Below, one piece after another: positions 1 through 8,595 of a stretch of DNA of 48,784 nt (within the stretch, counting starts at the first letter, position 1; every line of letters begins with the position of its first letter). Under the pieces are notes generated by a model that searched no databases, was not told the DNA's origin, and was given only the letters and a program-made list of their open reading frames with translations. The stretch comes from GCA-2687025 sp964473525 (GTDB lineage: Bacteria; Poribacteria; WGA-4E; GCA-2687025). A program made the position numbers and the translations under genes. The stretch covers positions 1 to 48,784 of the forward strand of contig CAYYPK010000047.1 in the NCBI GenBank assembly GCA_964473525.1, in the 5' to 3' direction.

Positions 1-426
1 AGGCAGTACCATAGCGCACAGAACGCCATCGAACCAAATGTCGAATCGCCCTAGTATTGAATGGATGATCGTCGGTCCCACGCTTACCCCGCGATGGTGG
101 GCGGCTGCCGGCGGCCACGCGCGTGCGCCAACTCCACGGAGCTGTTTGCTACCCAGAGGCGCCAACCCTCTAGTCGCATAGGGTGTCCTCGAACTCCATC
201 CTGGCCGCTGCCCGCCACGGGAAGGGACTCACCCACACCGATGGCGCGGCGCGGCAGTGGTCGACCTCGGGGCTGCCTGGCAGTCGCCCACGCATGTGCG
301 TCCAACGGCCGCGCCGCCTGCCGGCTTCTGGGCGATTCCGTCAGGCAGGGGCTTTCTCAGGTAGACTTACCGGTATCGGCCGGCAATCGGAGCGGGCTAC
401 GACGCGTGAACACGCACGGGATCTCA
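1..426. other. Region upstream of the helicase, no gene recognised
   Basis: The frame of the downstream helicase stays open back to position 61, but its translation before about position 406 is rich in Arg, Pro and Ser, has no recognisable domain and reads like GC-driven open frame. No tRNA, clear promoter or repeat was found. The window edge may cut an upstream gene or its leader here. Confidence 0.5.
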
Positions 427-2928
427 ATGCACTACGGCGGACACGAACTCGATCCATTTCAAGCAGAAGCCTGCGAGGCGATAGACGCGGGGCACTCCGT
501 GATCGTCGCGGCCCCGACGGGCGCGGGTAAGACAGTCATCGCGGAGTACGCCACGGAAGTCTGCCGCAAGCGCAACCGGCGCATCGTCTACACGGCTCCC
601 ATCAAGGCGCTCAGCAACCAGAAGTATCGCGACTTTCGCGCGCTCTACGGCGAGGACGTGGGCATCGTCACGGGCGATGTCGTCATCAACTCGACGGCGC
701 CCATCGTCGTGATGACCACGGAGATCCTGCGGAACACGATCTTCGAGGACATGTCGCAGCTCGCCGACATCGAGTACGTCGTGTTCGACGAGATTCACTA
801 TATCAACGACATCGAGCGCGGCACGGTCTGGGAGGAGAGCATCATCTTCGCTCCCCAGGGCATCAAGTTCATCTGCCTCAGCGCCACGATGCCGAACCTG
901 CGCCAGTTCGCCGACTGGATCAGGAGCGTGCGCGACGTGCCCATCCAGGTCATTGAGGAACACGACCGTCCGGTGCCTCTCGAACGCATGGTGTACATGC
1001 CGGGGTGGGACATCGGCACGGTGGACGACCTCGAGCGCACGGCAAACACGCTCCAGGAGCGCGCGAAGGATCTGGACGACGACAGGGGCGGACGACGCAG
1101 ACGCCGGTTCCGACCCAGCGACTACGACCCGACCGAACTCGTCGAGCACCTCGCCGAAGAGGATCGCCTTCCCGCGCTCTACTTCTGCTTCAGCCGGCGC
1201 GGATGCGAGGAGCGAGCGAAGCTCTTCCGGCTGCACGGCTCGCTGCTTTCCCCCAACAACTCCGCCGACATTCTCAAAGACTACGACGAGCTCTGCGCCA
1301 CGTTCGACATCACCGACGACAATCGGGCGATGGAGTTCCGCGAACTCGTGGAAGGTGGAATCGCCTACCACCACGCGGGGATGCTGCCCACCCTTAAGGA
1401 AGTCGTCGAGCGGCTGTTTACGCTGGGCAAGATACAGCTTCTCATGACGACGGAGACCTTCGCCGTGGGCATCAACATGCCCGCGCGTACCGTCGTCTTC
1501 GAGAGCCTGGAGAAGTACGACGGCGTCTCGGTACGTCACCTCAAGGCGCGCGAGTACCAGCAGATGTCCGGCCGCGCCGGGCGACGAGGCATCGACGCCG
1601 AGGGATTCGTCTATGCGACGGTGAACCCCGAATTCGCGCGGATGCCGGAGATACGCCACGTCCTCACGGGCGAGCCGGAGCCCATCCAAAGCCAATTCAA
1701 CCTGTCGTACTCCAGCATCCTGAACCTCCTCGACGAATACGGCGCGATGATGTTCGAGGTGTGTCGCAAGAGCTTCAGCAACCACCAGAGCACCTACCGC
1801 GTGCGGGAGCTGGAGAAGAAGCGAGACGACGCGGAACGCACGCGCGAGAACCTGCCGGAACCCAAGTGCATCCACGGCTACGACGCCATGGAGGCGCTCA
1901 CGCAGCACCAGAACATGTCCGCGGTGATTACGGAACGCGTCGGAGAGCTTCGGCCGCTCCGCAGCCGCGTGAAGCGCAAATACAGCGGGCGTCGGAAGAA
2001 GCGCGAGAGGACGCGCCGTCTGGCGGCGCTTGACCGCCAAGAACACGGCATCAAGGCGCAGATCAGAGAGGCGCAGTGTCACGGGTGCAGCAACCTCAAC
2101 GAGTGTCAGATGCGCTACGCCGCTTTGAACAAGACGGCGGACTCGGTCACGAAACTCGGCGAGGAAATCGAGCGCGTCCGGCACTATCACGAGGCGCAGA
2201 TCAGGGCCCGCATGGGGCTCATGGAGCGGCTCGGTTACATCGAGGGACTCAAAGTCCTTCCCCGCGGCCGTATTGCCCAGCAGATATACGGCTACGAGCT
2301 CGCCGTCACCGAGCTGATGATGTCGGGCTACTTCGAGCGGCTTGACCCGGACGAGATGAACGTCCTCGCCGTCGCGATGGTGTTCGAGGCGAAGCGCGAC
2401 GGATGGTTCGCCCGCATGAACGACCGCGGCATCGCCAGCATGGTGAAGTCCGCCGAGGGCGTCATGGAACGTGTGCAGGCCCTCGAGTTGGAGTGCGGTA
2501 TCGACACGGTGTCCCAAGCCATCGATGGGAAGCTCGCCGCCGCTACGCTCGCGTGGTCCAGAGGGTGTGACTTCGACGAGCTTCAGACGTACACCAGCAC
2601 GCCCGAGGGAGACATCGTACGCGTCTTCCGCGCCGCTGCGGACCTGCTTCGACAGATGCGCCGATCCCTCCGCGACCACCCGACCTTACCCGAACAACTG
2701 CTAGAAGCGATCAAGCGCCTGAACCGCGACATCGTCGACGCCGAGCAGCAGTTGCGCAAGGTGCTGCCTGGCGCCTCCTCCAGCACGGCCGGCGCGGAAA
2801 GCGCCACGTCGGATGCGTCATCGGATGCTCCATCGGATGCTCCATCGGATGCGCCAGACATCAGCGACGAGGAAGCGGCGCCACCCGAAGCGACGGCCTC
2901 ATCCGCCGCGGACGCGGCGGCCTCGTAG
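427..2928 (+). CDS. Ski2-like/HelY-type DEAD/DEAH-box RNA helicase
   Basis: This is a superfamily 2 ATP-dependent helicase of the Ski2/Mtr4 type, probably acting on RNA in the cytoplasm. With ATG 427 it has 833 residues. Visible motifs are Walker A APTGAGKT (29-36), the DEIH box (121-124), motif III SAT (from residue 152) and motif VI QMSGRAGRRG (from 379). After the helicase core comes an insert with a cysteine cluster (C551, C554, C560), then a C-terminal helical part as in the DSHCT region. The tail ends in Ser/Asp/Pro-rich repeats from about residue 795. The frame is open upstream, and GTG 406 is a possible alternative start; 427 was chosen because similarity begins directly after it. The sulfatase follows after 156 bp on the same strand. 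The family assignment is firm, the cellular substrate unknown. Confidence 0.93.
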   Translation: MHYGGHELDPFQAEACEAIDAGHSVIVAAPTGAGKTVIAEYATEVCRKRNRRIVYTAPIKALSNQKYRDFRALYGEDVGIVTGDVVINSTAPIVVMTTEILRNTIFEDMSQLADIEYVVFDEIHYINDIERGTVWEESIIFAPQGIKFICLSATMPNLRQFADWIRSVRDVPIQVIEEHDRPVPLERMVYMPGWDIGTVDDLERTANTLQERAKDLDDDRGGRRRRRFRPSDYDPTELVEHLAEEDRLPALYFCFSRRGCEERAKLFRLHGSLLSPNNSADILKDYDELCATFDITDDNRAMEFRELVEGGIAYHHAGMLPTLKEVVERLFTLGKIQLLMTTETFAVGINMPARTVVFESLEKYDGVSVRHLKAREYQQMSGRAGRRGIDAEGFVYATVNPEFARMPEIRHVLTGEPEPIQSQFNLSYSSILNLLDEYGAMMFEVCRKSFSNHQSTYRVRELEKKRDDAERTRENLPEPKCIHGYDAMEALTQHQNMSAVITERVGELRPLRSRVKRKYSGRRKKRERTRRLAALDRQEHGIKAQIREAQCHGCSNLNECQMRYAALNKTADSVTKLGEEIERVRHYHEAQIRARMGLMERLGYIEGLKVLPRGRIAQQIYGYELAVTELMMSGYFERLDPDEMNVLAVAMVFEAKRDGWFARMNDRGIASMVKSAEGVMERVQALELECGIDTVSQAIDGKLAAATLAWSRGCDFDELQTYTSTPEGDIVRVFRAAADLLRQMRRSLRDHPTLPEQLLEAIKRLNRDIVDAEQQLRKVLPGASSSTAGAESATSDASSDAPSDAPSDAPDISDEEAAPPEATASSAADAAAS
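2809..2856 (+). repeat. Four tandem 12-bp units in the helicase C-terminus
   Basis: Four consecutive copies of a 12-bp unit (tcggatgctcca and one- or two-base variants) encode Ser-Asp-Ala-Pro/Ser repeats in the acidic tail of the helicase. The unit is a multiple of three, so copy-number change lengthens or shortens the tail without breaking the frame. Confidence 0.9.
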
Positions 2929-3084
2929 CGCGCGTCTTTCCGCCCCGCTCCCGAGCCCTGCTTGTCCCGAAAGACGTTCACCGATAGCCTGTCTACCGGC
3001 TTTGGGTGTCCGCTCGGTCCCTTTGCACACACGTAACCGCCCGCCCGATTGGATGCCTACGACGCTCCGTGGGAAGGAACCCGC

Positions 3085-4587
3085 ATGCCGTCTCGTCCGA
3101 ACATACTGCTGATACAGACGGACCAGCAGCGATTCGACACGATCCACGCGCTGGGCAACCCAATCATCCAGACGCCCGCGCAGGATAGGCTCGTCGCCGA
3201 GGGGACAGCGTTCACGTCCGCGTACTGCCCGTCGCCCGTGTGCGTTTCGTCGCGGTGCAGCATGCTGCTAGGGCAGTGGCCACACCGCACGGGTTGCACG
3301 TCCAACACGCCCATGCCGCAGGACCGCACGTCGCTCATGGAGTACCTGAACGGCGCGGGCTATCAGACGCACGGTATCGGGAAGATGCACTTCAGTCCCG
3401 AGAACCGGAAGATGTGGGGGTTCGAGACGCGCGTGTTCTCCGAGGAGGGTTCCGGCGGAGACGACTTCTCCGAGCACCTCGAGAACGAGGGATACGGCCA
3501 CATCGTCGCGCCGCAGGGCGAACGCAGCGAGTATTACTACATCCCGCAGCCGTCGCAGCTTCCTGAGCGCCTGCACCACACACAGTGGCTCGGCGACGGA
3601 ACCATCGACTTCCTGGAGAAGCGCGACCGGCAGCGCCCGTTTTTCTGCTGGACGAGCTTCATCAAGCCGCACCCGCCGTTCGAGAATCCGGTGCCGTGGA
3701 ACCGACTCTATCGCACCGTCGAGATGCCGCTGCCGTTCCTGCCGACGGACTACGAGGAACTGCTGACTTACTGGAGCCATTTCCAGAACCGCTACAAGTA
3801 CCGCGACCAGGGCATGGACATGAACCTGGTCAGGACGATGCGGGCTGCGTACTACGCGTGCATCTCGTTCATCGACTACAACGTCGGTCGCATTCTCGCC
3901 GCCCTGGAGGCGGAGGGGGTATTGGATGACACGCTCATCCTGTACACGTCCGACCACGGCGAGATGCTGGGCGACTACAACTGCTACGGGAAGCGGTCGT
4001 TCCTGGACCCATCGGCGAGGGTGCCTCTGCTGGCTCGTTACCCGGAGCGGTTCCGCGCTGGTCACGAGTGCGAGACGCCCGTCAGCCTCGTCGACGTACT
4101 GCCCACGTGCCTCGGGGCGGCTGGCCTCAGTCCAACGGACGATCACGACGGCGCGGATCTCGCGGAGCTCGCCGGCGGGAACACGAACCGGCAGGCGATC
4201 ATCGGGCAGTTCAGTGAAGGGGCGAGAGGCGTCTATATGCTTGTGATGCGCGAGCATAAGTACGTCTACTCGGCCGCGGATCGGCGCGAGTGGCTGTTCC
4301 AGCGCCTCGCAGGTCGCATGGAGGAGCGCAACCTTGCCGGCAACCCGGCGTTCAACCGCGTTCTCGCGGCGCATCGCGAGCGCATGATCTCTTGGCTACG
4401 GGACGACGGCTACGACGAGGCGGTCGACGGCGACGGATGGCGCGAGTTCGACGCGCCGGAGCCCATCCCGTCGGACCCGGACGCGTGGCAGTTGTTCCAG
4501 GATGGGCGCTCGGTTGCGGATCGGTTCCCCGATGGCTACGGTCCTTCCGTGGACACCTTGCAGCCGCCGCCGATACGCGGCTTCTGA
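3085..4587 (+). CDS. Sulfatase-family hydrolase
   Basis: A 500-residue member of the alkaline phosphatase-like sulfatase family, which hydrolyses sulfate or phosphonate esters. ATG 3085 is chosen over 3049 because GGAAGGA lies 6-12 bases upstream and the conserved N-terminal strand PNILLIQTDQQR follows at once. D13 is the expected first metal ligand. The formylglycine site reads C53-V-S-S-R57, where Pro of the usual C-x-P-S-R is replaced by Ser. The second metal motif DHGEMLGD lies near residue 290 and is followed by a conserved Lys. No signal peptide is visible, so it is predicted cytoplasmic unless the start is wrong. The toroid protein follows 64 bp downstream on the same strand, suggesting shared carbohydrate or sulfated-glycan metabolism. 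The substrate cannot be read from sequence. Confidence 0.93.
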   Translation: MPSRPNILLIQTDQQRFDTIHALGNPIIQTPAQDRLVAEGTAFTSAYCPSPVCVSSRCSMLLGQWPHRTGCTSNTPMPQDRTSLMEYLNGAGYQTHGIGKMHFSPENRKMWGFETRVFSEEGSGGDDFSEHLENEGYGHIVAPQGERSEYYYIPQPSQLPERLHHTQWLGDGTIDFLEKRDRQRPFFCWTSFIKPHPPFENPVPWNRLYRTVEMPLPFLPTDYEELLTYWSHFQNRYKYRDQGMDMNLVRTMRAAYYACISFIDYNVGRILAALEAEGVLDDTLILYTSDHGEMLGDYNCYGKRSFLDPSARVPLLARYPERFRAGHECETPVSLVDVLPTCLGAAGLSPTDDHDGADLAELAGGNTNRQAIIGQFSEGARGVYMLVMREHKYVYSAADRREWLFQRLAGRMEERNLAGNPAFNRVLAAHRERMISWLRDDGYDEAVDGDGWREFDAPEPIPSDPDAWQLFQDGRSVADRFPDGYGPSVDTLQPPPIRGF

Positions 4588-4651
4588 GTCGCGGCCCGTA
4601 CGACAGTAGGACGCGTGCTGCTCCGACGGGATTTACCTGGAGGGACGCACG

Positions 4652-5707
4652 ATGTCGCCCATCGCCCACGCGGAACTCTTGGAACGTCGTCAGGCGGCGC
4701 TGGACTGGATATTCCGCGCGCAACGGGCGACGCCGGACGGTGGCGTTTCCGCCTTCTACCACAAGACGGACGGATACTGCCCAACATCGTATCCAGAAGT
4801 GACCGGGTACATCGTCCCGACGCTGTGGGACATGCACGTCGAGACGCAGGACGCGCAATACAGCGACGCCGCGACCGAGATGATCGAGTGGGTCGCCTCC
4901 GTGCAGACGCCCAGCGGCGCCGCCACGTCGATGGACTTCGAGACACTCTACGTCTTTGACACCGGCATGGACATCCTCGGCTGGCTTCGCGCCTACGAGC
5001 ACGCGGGCGACGAGCGGATGTGCCAGGCGGCGCGGAAAGCAGGCGACTGGCTCGTCGAGACGCAACGCCCCGATGGGCACTGGACGACCACACCTACCAG
5101 CGGCGTCACGCACACATATCACACCCGCGTCGCCTGGGCTCTGCTGCGCCTGTACGAGGTCACGGAGGACGAACGCTACGAGACGGCGGCGCTACGGAAC
5201 CTGGACTGGGCCGTCTCGCGCCGCCAACCTAACGACTGGCTTGCCATCGACCCCACGCGAGAGACGACGCACTTCCTCGCCTACGCCGTGCGCGGTCTCC
5301 TGGAGGCAGGCGACTTTGTCGACAGCGACGAGTACTTCGATGTTGCGGAGGCGATGGCGCAGGCGGCATTGCGGTCGCTGTCCGACGACGGCTATCTACC
5401 GGGCGCGTTCGACGCTGCGTGGGAGCCCGCCGAGGAGTCCTGCTGCCTGACGGGCAGCCTCCAGTTCGCGATCATCTGGGCGAAGCTCGACTGGCTGACG
5501 GGCGACAACGCCTACACAGACGCGGCGCGGAGAACCGTCGCGTACGTCTCGCGCTTCCAAGACCTGGAACACGCGGACATGGGTGTCCGAGGAGGTATTG
5601 CCGGGTCGGAGCCCGTCGGCGGGTACTACGCGCCGGACTGCTATCTGGCGTGGGCGGCGAAGTTCTACGTGGACGCCGCCAATGAGCTATTGGATTCTGG
5701 GGACTAG
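4652..5707 (+). CDS. Alpha/alpha-toroid (terpenoid cyclase/glycosidase-like) protein
   Basis: A 351-residue soluble protein made of repeated helical units. Segments such as ALDWIFRAQ, AGDWLVETQRPDGHW and NLDWAVSRRQ recur, each followed by an acidic or aromatic loop. This pattern is typical of (alpha/alpha)6 toroids, found in squalene/prenyl cyclase-like and unsaturated glucuronyl hydrolase-like families. GGAGGGA precedes ATG 4652 at good spacing. There is no signal peptide. It follows the sulfatase closely, so a role with sulfated or uronic-acid glycans is possible. No catalytic motif is clear enough to choose between lyase, hydrolase and cyclase, and the call is fold-level only. Confidence 0.75.
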   Translation: MSPIAHAELLERRQAALDWIFRAQRATPDGGVSAFYHKTDGYCPTSYPEVTGYIVPTLWDMHVETQDAQYSDAATEMIEWVASVQTPSGAATSMDFETLYVFDTGMDILGWLRAYEHAGDERMCQAARKAGDWLVETQRPDGHWTTTPTSGVTHTYHTRVAWALLRLYEVTEDERYETAALRNLDWAVSRRQPNDWLAIDPTRETTHFLAYAVRGLLEAGDFVDSDEYFDVAEAMAQAALRSLSDDGYLPGAFDAAWEPAEESCCLTGSLQFAIIWAKLDWLTGDNAYTDAARRTVAYVSRFQDLEHADMGVRGGIAGSEPVGGYYAPDCYLAWAAKFYVDAANELLDSGD

Positions 5708-6433
5708 GCGCGACGCGCATCCACAGGGCGAGGACTGGTCGCCGCACACGCTCTGCTAAGGCGATTGAGGGCAGCGCCAGTCGCCCGGCGACGGGTACAG
5801 GGCTCCGGTGCTAGCCGAACAGATCTCCCCACGGAGGACCGTCTACATCAGGCACAGGTAGCGGCAATAGGCGGGATTGTCTCCTCACTTCCTGCGGGTG
5901 TACGGATCTGTGCTTTTGAGCACGACGATCGCGAACACTATCCCACAGAGGATCTCTGCGGCGATTCCGGCGTATGTGAGCATAGCGCGCATCCGATCTG
6001 GCCGATGATATCAGCCGCACGGTCTGCTTGTGACCGCGTCACACCTGGCAGAGAACGAGACTGCAGGGGACGCCATTGGGCTTGCCATCCCTGTCGCCGG
6101 GATTCAGCGCGAACAGCTCGCGGTCGTGTTCCGGCCGCTGTTTACGGTTCCCGCGAGGCTTGCCTACCACCACGGCCCATGTTCTTCACTAACCTCGAGC
6201 ATGCTCTGACTGCCCTAATGTTGCCCGAAGTGGATTCTGTTGCCTCACAGGGTACCACGAAGCAGATGCGTCGCCAAGAGACCTTCATCCACGGTGCGAG
6301 TCCTTTCATGAGCGGGTGGGGATGAAAGGACAGCGAGGATCTAGCTCTCACACGGCACTCTCGCGATGGAGACTCCTCCATCCTGCTCTTCCCAACGGTT
6401 GACCGAGCAACCACATGACGCTATCCAACTTCA
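5708..6433. other. Long intergenic region without a convincing gene
   Basis: About 0.7 kb lies between two convergent genes. Open frames here on both strands are short, lack good ribosome-binding sites and show no family resemblance. A 7-bp hairpin (GATGGAG/CTCCATC, 6365-6382) has no T-tract. One short minus-strand frame encoding a hydrophobic segment is listed separately. Base composition looks less GC-biased than the flanking genes. Confidence 0.5.
5885..5992 (-). CDS. Possible 35-residue single-span membrane peptide
   Basis: This short frame encodes 35 residues. A central hydrophobic stretch of about 15 residues (around AAEILCGIVFAIVVL) is followed by the basic end YTRRK. The layout fits a small single-pass membrane peptide, with ATG at 5992 or 5983. 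No strong Shine-Dalgarno sequence precedes either start, and no family is recognised. It could be chance in a gene-poor stretch; comparison with related genomes would decide. Confidence 0.25.
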   Translation of the reverse strand: MRAMLTYAGIAAEILCGIVFAIVVLKSTDPYTRRK

Positions 6434-8536
6434 CTACGCGCTCTCGATGACCCCGTGGGTACGCGCTGACAGCGCCACGACCGAAAGGACTAAGGCCAGA
6501 GCGCAAAGCACAGAAACTGCCAGTGCCCCCTTCTCCAGCAGAGAACGCTCGTACACAAGCTCGACATCCCCGCGCCCGTAGACCAGCATCAGATTCGGCG
6601 ACGTGCGGTATACACGCAACGCGCGGCCGCCTGAGTACGCTTTCCAGTTCGGGAAGTAACTATGCTTGACCAATACAGGGACGTCTTCCTCCGACTCAAT
6701 GAAGAACGCCATCCGCTCGCCATCGCGGTCGAGGCGATAGTCCCTGATCTTTGCCTCGCGTCGTTCGGTGGGCCGAGGCCATTCCTCATCCGTGCGGACA
6801 AGCAGCTGTGTTCGCACGCCTTCCGTAGCCCACCACTCCTGAACCGCCTCATCCCAACCACGGGTTATGCTAGCAATCGGCCTGTCCACAACCTCGACAT
6901 ACGCAGGCGATGCGACGACGTCATAGACCGCATGGCTCTCCGTCCCACCTACCCCGCTGCTGCCCAACGTGATGTCGGACGGCTTGATGTAGGGGAGACG
7001 TGGCCGGTGCAGACCGATCACATGTTGGATGTTGAACGTGTCCAGGTAGTGGGGCAGCCACTGCTGACTCGCGCGAATCCGCTTGGGTGTGTACACCATG
7101 TCCGCCGGCCCAGACATGACAACGTGGATTGATGCGAGGTAGGAGGCGTTTAGGGCCGATTCCATGAACAGGCCATCACACACAAGATTGTCCCCGCTAA
7201 GGGCGGCCTGGTGGGACAACGACCGTACCTGTACCGACAGGTTCTCGTAGCCATTTCCAGTACACAGAAGCCTTCCGGTTTCGAGCGCGCCAACTTCGAT
7301 AGAAACGTCTAGCGGCCCGTGTGCCGGCAGCTCCAACAACGGCTCGTGCACGTAGGCCTCCCCTTTCTCGCTCGATACCCCGCGCAGAGTCCACCCCACG
7401 AAGACAACGGCGAGAACGACAAGCACTACAGGGCTCATCCGCCTGGCGAGTGGCCGCAACACCAATGAATACACCGGTAGAAATACAAGATAGGCCCCGT
7501 AGATGAAGAACCGATGTGGGTGGAATGCGAGAGAACTGAACACCCGGATGTACACCAGACCGATCAGGAGGATGAGGCCGATCAGGTACCCGAACACCTT
7601 CGTATTTCTGTCTGTCTGTCGCGCAAGGACGAACAGCAATATCAGTCCTATGCTCACGATTGGTAGCCAATACGTCGGCATCCGTGACGTTATCGTCTCT
7701 CCGGACATGAACTCGCGGTATACCAACACCGGCACGACCCAGAACGCCGAAACCGCGAGCGTAGCCGCCATGTGCCTCATGACAGGGATAAGCACGCGGC
7801 TCCTGTCCGTGGAAACCAACACCCTCCCGATGAGTATCAGAATCGCGGCGAGCCCAGTGTAGGTGTGCGCGAGGATCGTCGCCGCCAAAAGGAGGGACGC
7901 TCCGACAGTTCGTCGCGTCGCCAGCATCCTTTCAACGGCCACCAGGTATAGGAAGAAGAGGGGTATGGCCAGCGTGTTGCTGACCTGTCCGAAGTAGATT
8001 GCCCCGGAGATGTTCCCTCCCCAAGATGGCGGTGTCAGTCGTGCCATTGCCCAGACCCAGACCAACCACAGCAACAGGCCGCGTTGGCCCAACCCGAGCC
8101 GCCGGCCAAGCGCGTAAGCCGCGAGCGGTATCCCGAGAACGGAGACGGAGACCAGCAGCTTGAAGGCGACGGCCGTAGCCAATACCCCGGCGGCAAGCGC
8201 CGCAAGGTAGTGAAACAGCGGGGGGTAGAAAACGTACTGGGGAAATCCGGCGAAGTGGTGCGCGTTCCAACCCGTAGGGTACGGGAAGATGTGCTCTCGA
8301 AAGTGGACGATTGAAGCGAGATGTCCTACGGCATCCGCCCCCAGCAGGTTGTTGTACTTCACGTAAGGCAAGATGATGGTCGCCGCGATCGCGACCAGCA
8401 TGGCACCCAGGAACGCCATCGACGCCATGTGCGGCCGCTTACGCAGCCGAACCCACATGCCTTCGGCTGGCGAGCCATTCTGCGGTCCACGACTGCTTAC
8501 AGTCTCATGATCGCTTGACCTGATGATATCCTGCAA
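6434..8536 (-). CDS. Polytopic membrane protein, GT-C/PTPS-related type
   Basis: An integral membrane protein of up to 700 residues. The first span lies near residue 40. A conserved-looking loop, NNLLGADAVGHLASIVHF, carries Asp and His between spans 1 and 2. Roughly ten more hydrophobic segments follow, then a soluble beta-rich domain and a final C-terminal span. This resembles GT-C glycosyltransferases and the '6-pyruvoyl-tetrahydropterin synthase-related' membrane family (PF10131), which use polyprenyl-phosphate sugars on the periplasmic side. The frame opens with TTG 8536; ATG 8458 is an alternative and neither has a good ribosome-binding site. It is the last gene of the 13583-6434 run, 59 bp after the C39/DUF1573 gene. 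Acceptor and sugar are unknown. Confidence 0.8.
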   Translation of the reverse strand: MQDIIRSSDHETVSSRGPQNGSPAEGMWVRLRKRPHMASMAFLGAMLVAIAATIILPYVKYNNLLGADAVGHLASIVHFREHIFPYPTGWNAHHFAGFPQYVFYPPLFHYLAALAAGVLATAVAFKLLVSVSVLGIPLAAYALGRRLGLGQRGLLLWLVWVWAMARLTPPSWGGNISGAIYFGQVSNTLAIPLFFLYLVAVERMLATRRTVGASLLLAATILAHTYTGLAAILILIGRVLVSTDRSRVLIPVMRHMAATLAVSAFWVVPVLVYREFMSGETITSRMPTYWLPIVSIGLILLFVLARQTDRNTKVFGYLIGLILLIGLVYIRVFSSLAFHPHRFFIYGAYLVFLPVYSLVLRPLARRMSPVVLVVLAVVFVGWTLRGVSSEKGEAYVHEPLLELPAHGPLDVSIEVGALETGRLLCTGNGYENLSVQVRSLSHQAALSGDNLVCDGLFMESALNASYLASIHVVMSGPADMVYTPKRIRASQQWLPHYLDTFNIQHVIGLHRPRLPYIKPSDITLGSSGVGGTESHAVYDVVASPAYVEVVDRPIASITRGWDEAVQEWWATEGVRTQLLVRTDEEWPRPTERREAKIRDYRLDRDGERMAFFIESEEDVPVLVKHSYFPNWKAYSGGRALRVYRTSPNLMLVYGRGDVELVYERSLLEKGALAVSVLCALALVLSVVALSARTHGVIESA

Positions 8537-8595
8537 TCCACGCTATGTTCGACGTCAGGGAGTACCAGGACCGGAGTCAACCAACGGGCGGGAGC

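Noticed and set aside
424..2679. 751-codon open frame on the minus strand opposite the helicase
   Set aside because: It is the antisense shadow of a highly GC-biased gene; the translation is low-complexity Arg/Val/Leu/His with no domain, while the plus strand has all helicase motifs.
3268..4374. 368-codon minus-strand frame opposite the sulfatase
   Set aside because: Antisense shadow with no recognisable motif; the sulfatase motifs are on the plus strand.
5765..6325. 186-codon plus-strand frame in the intergenic stretch
   Set aside because: Irregular composition, no ribosome-binding site and no similarity; probably chance.
6365..6382. 7-bp hairpin GATGGAG/CTCCATC as a terminator
   Set aside because: No T-run on either side, and it is not placed directly after a gene stop.
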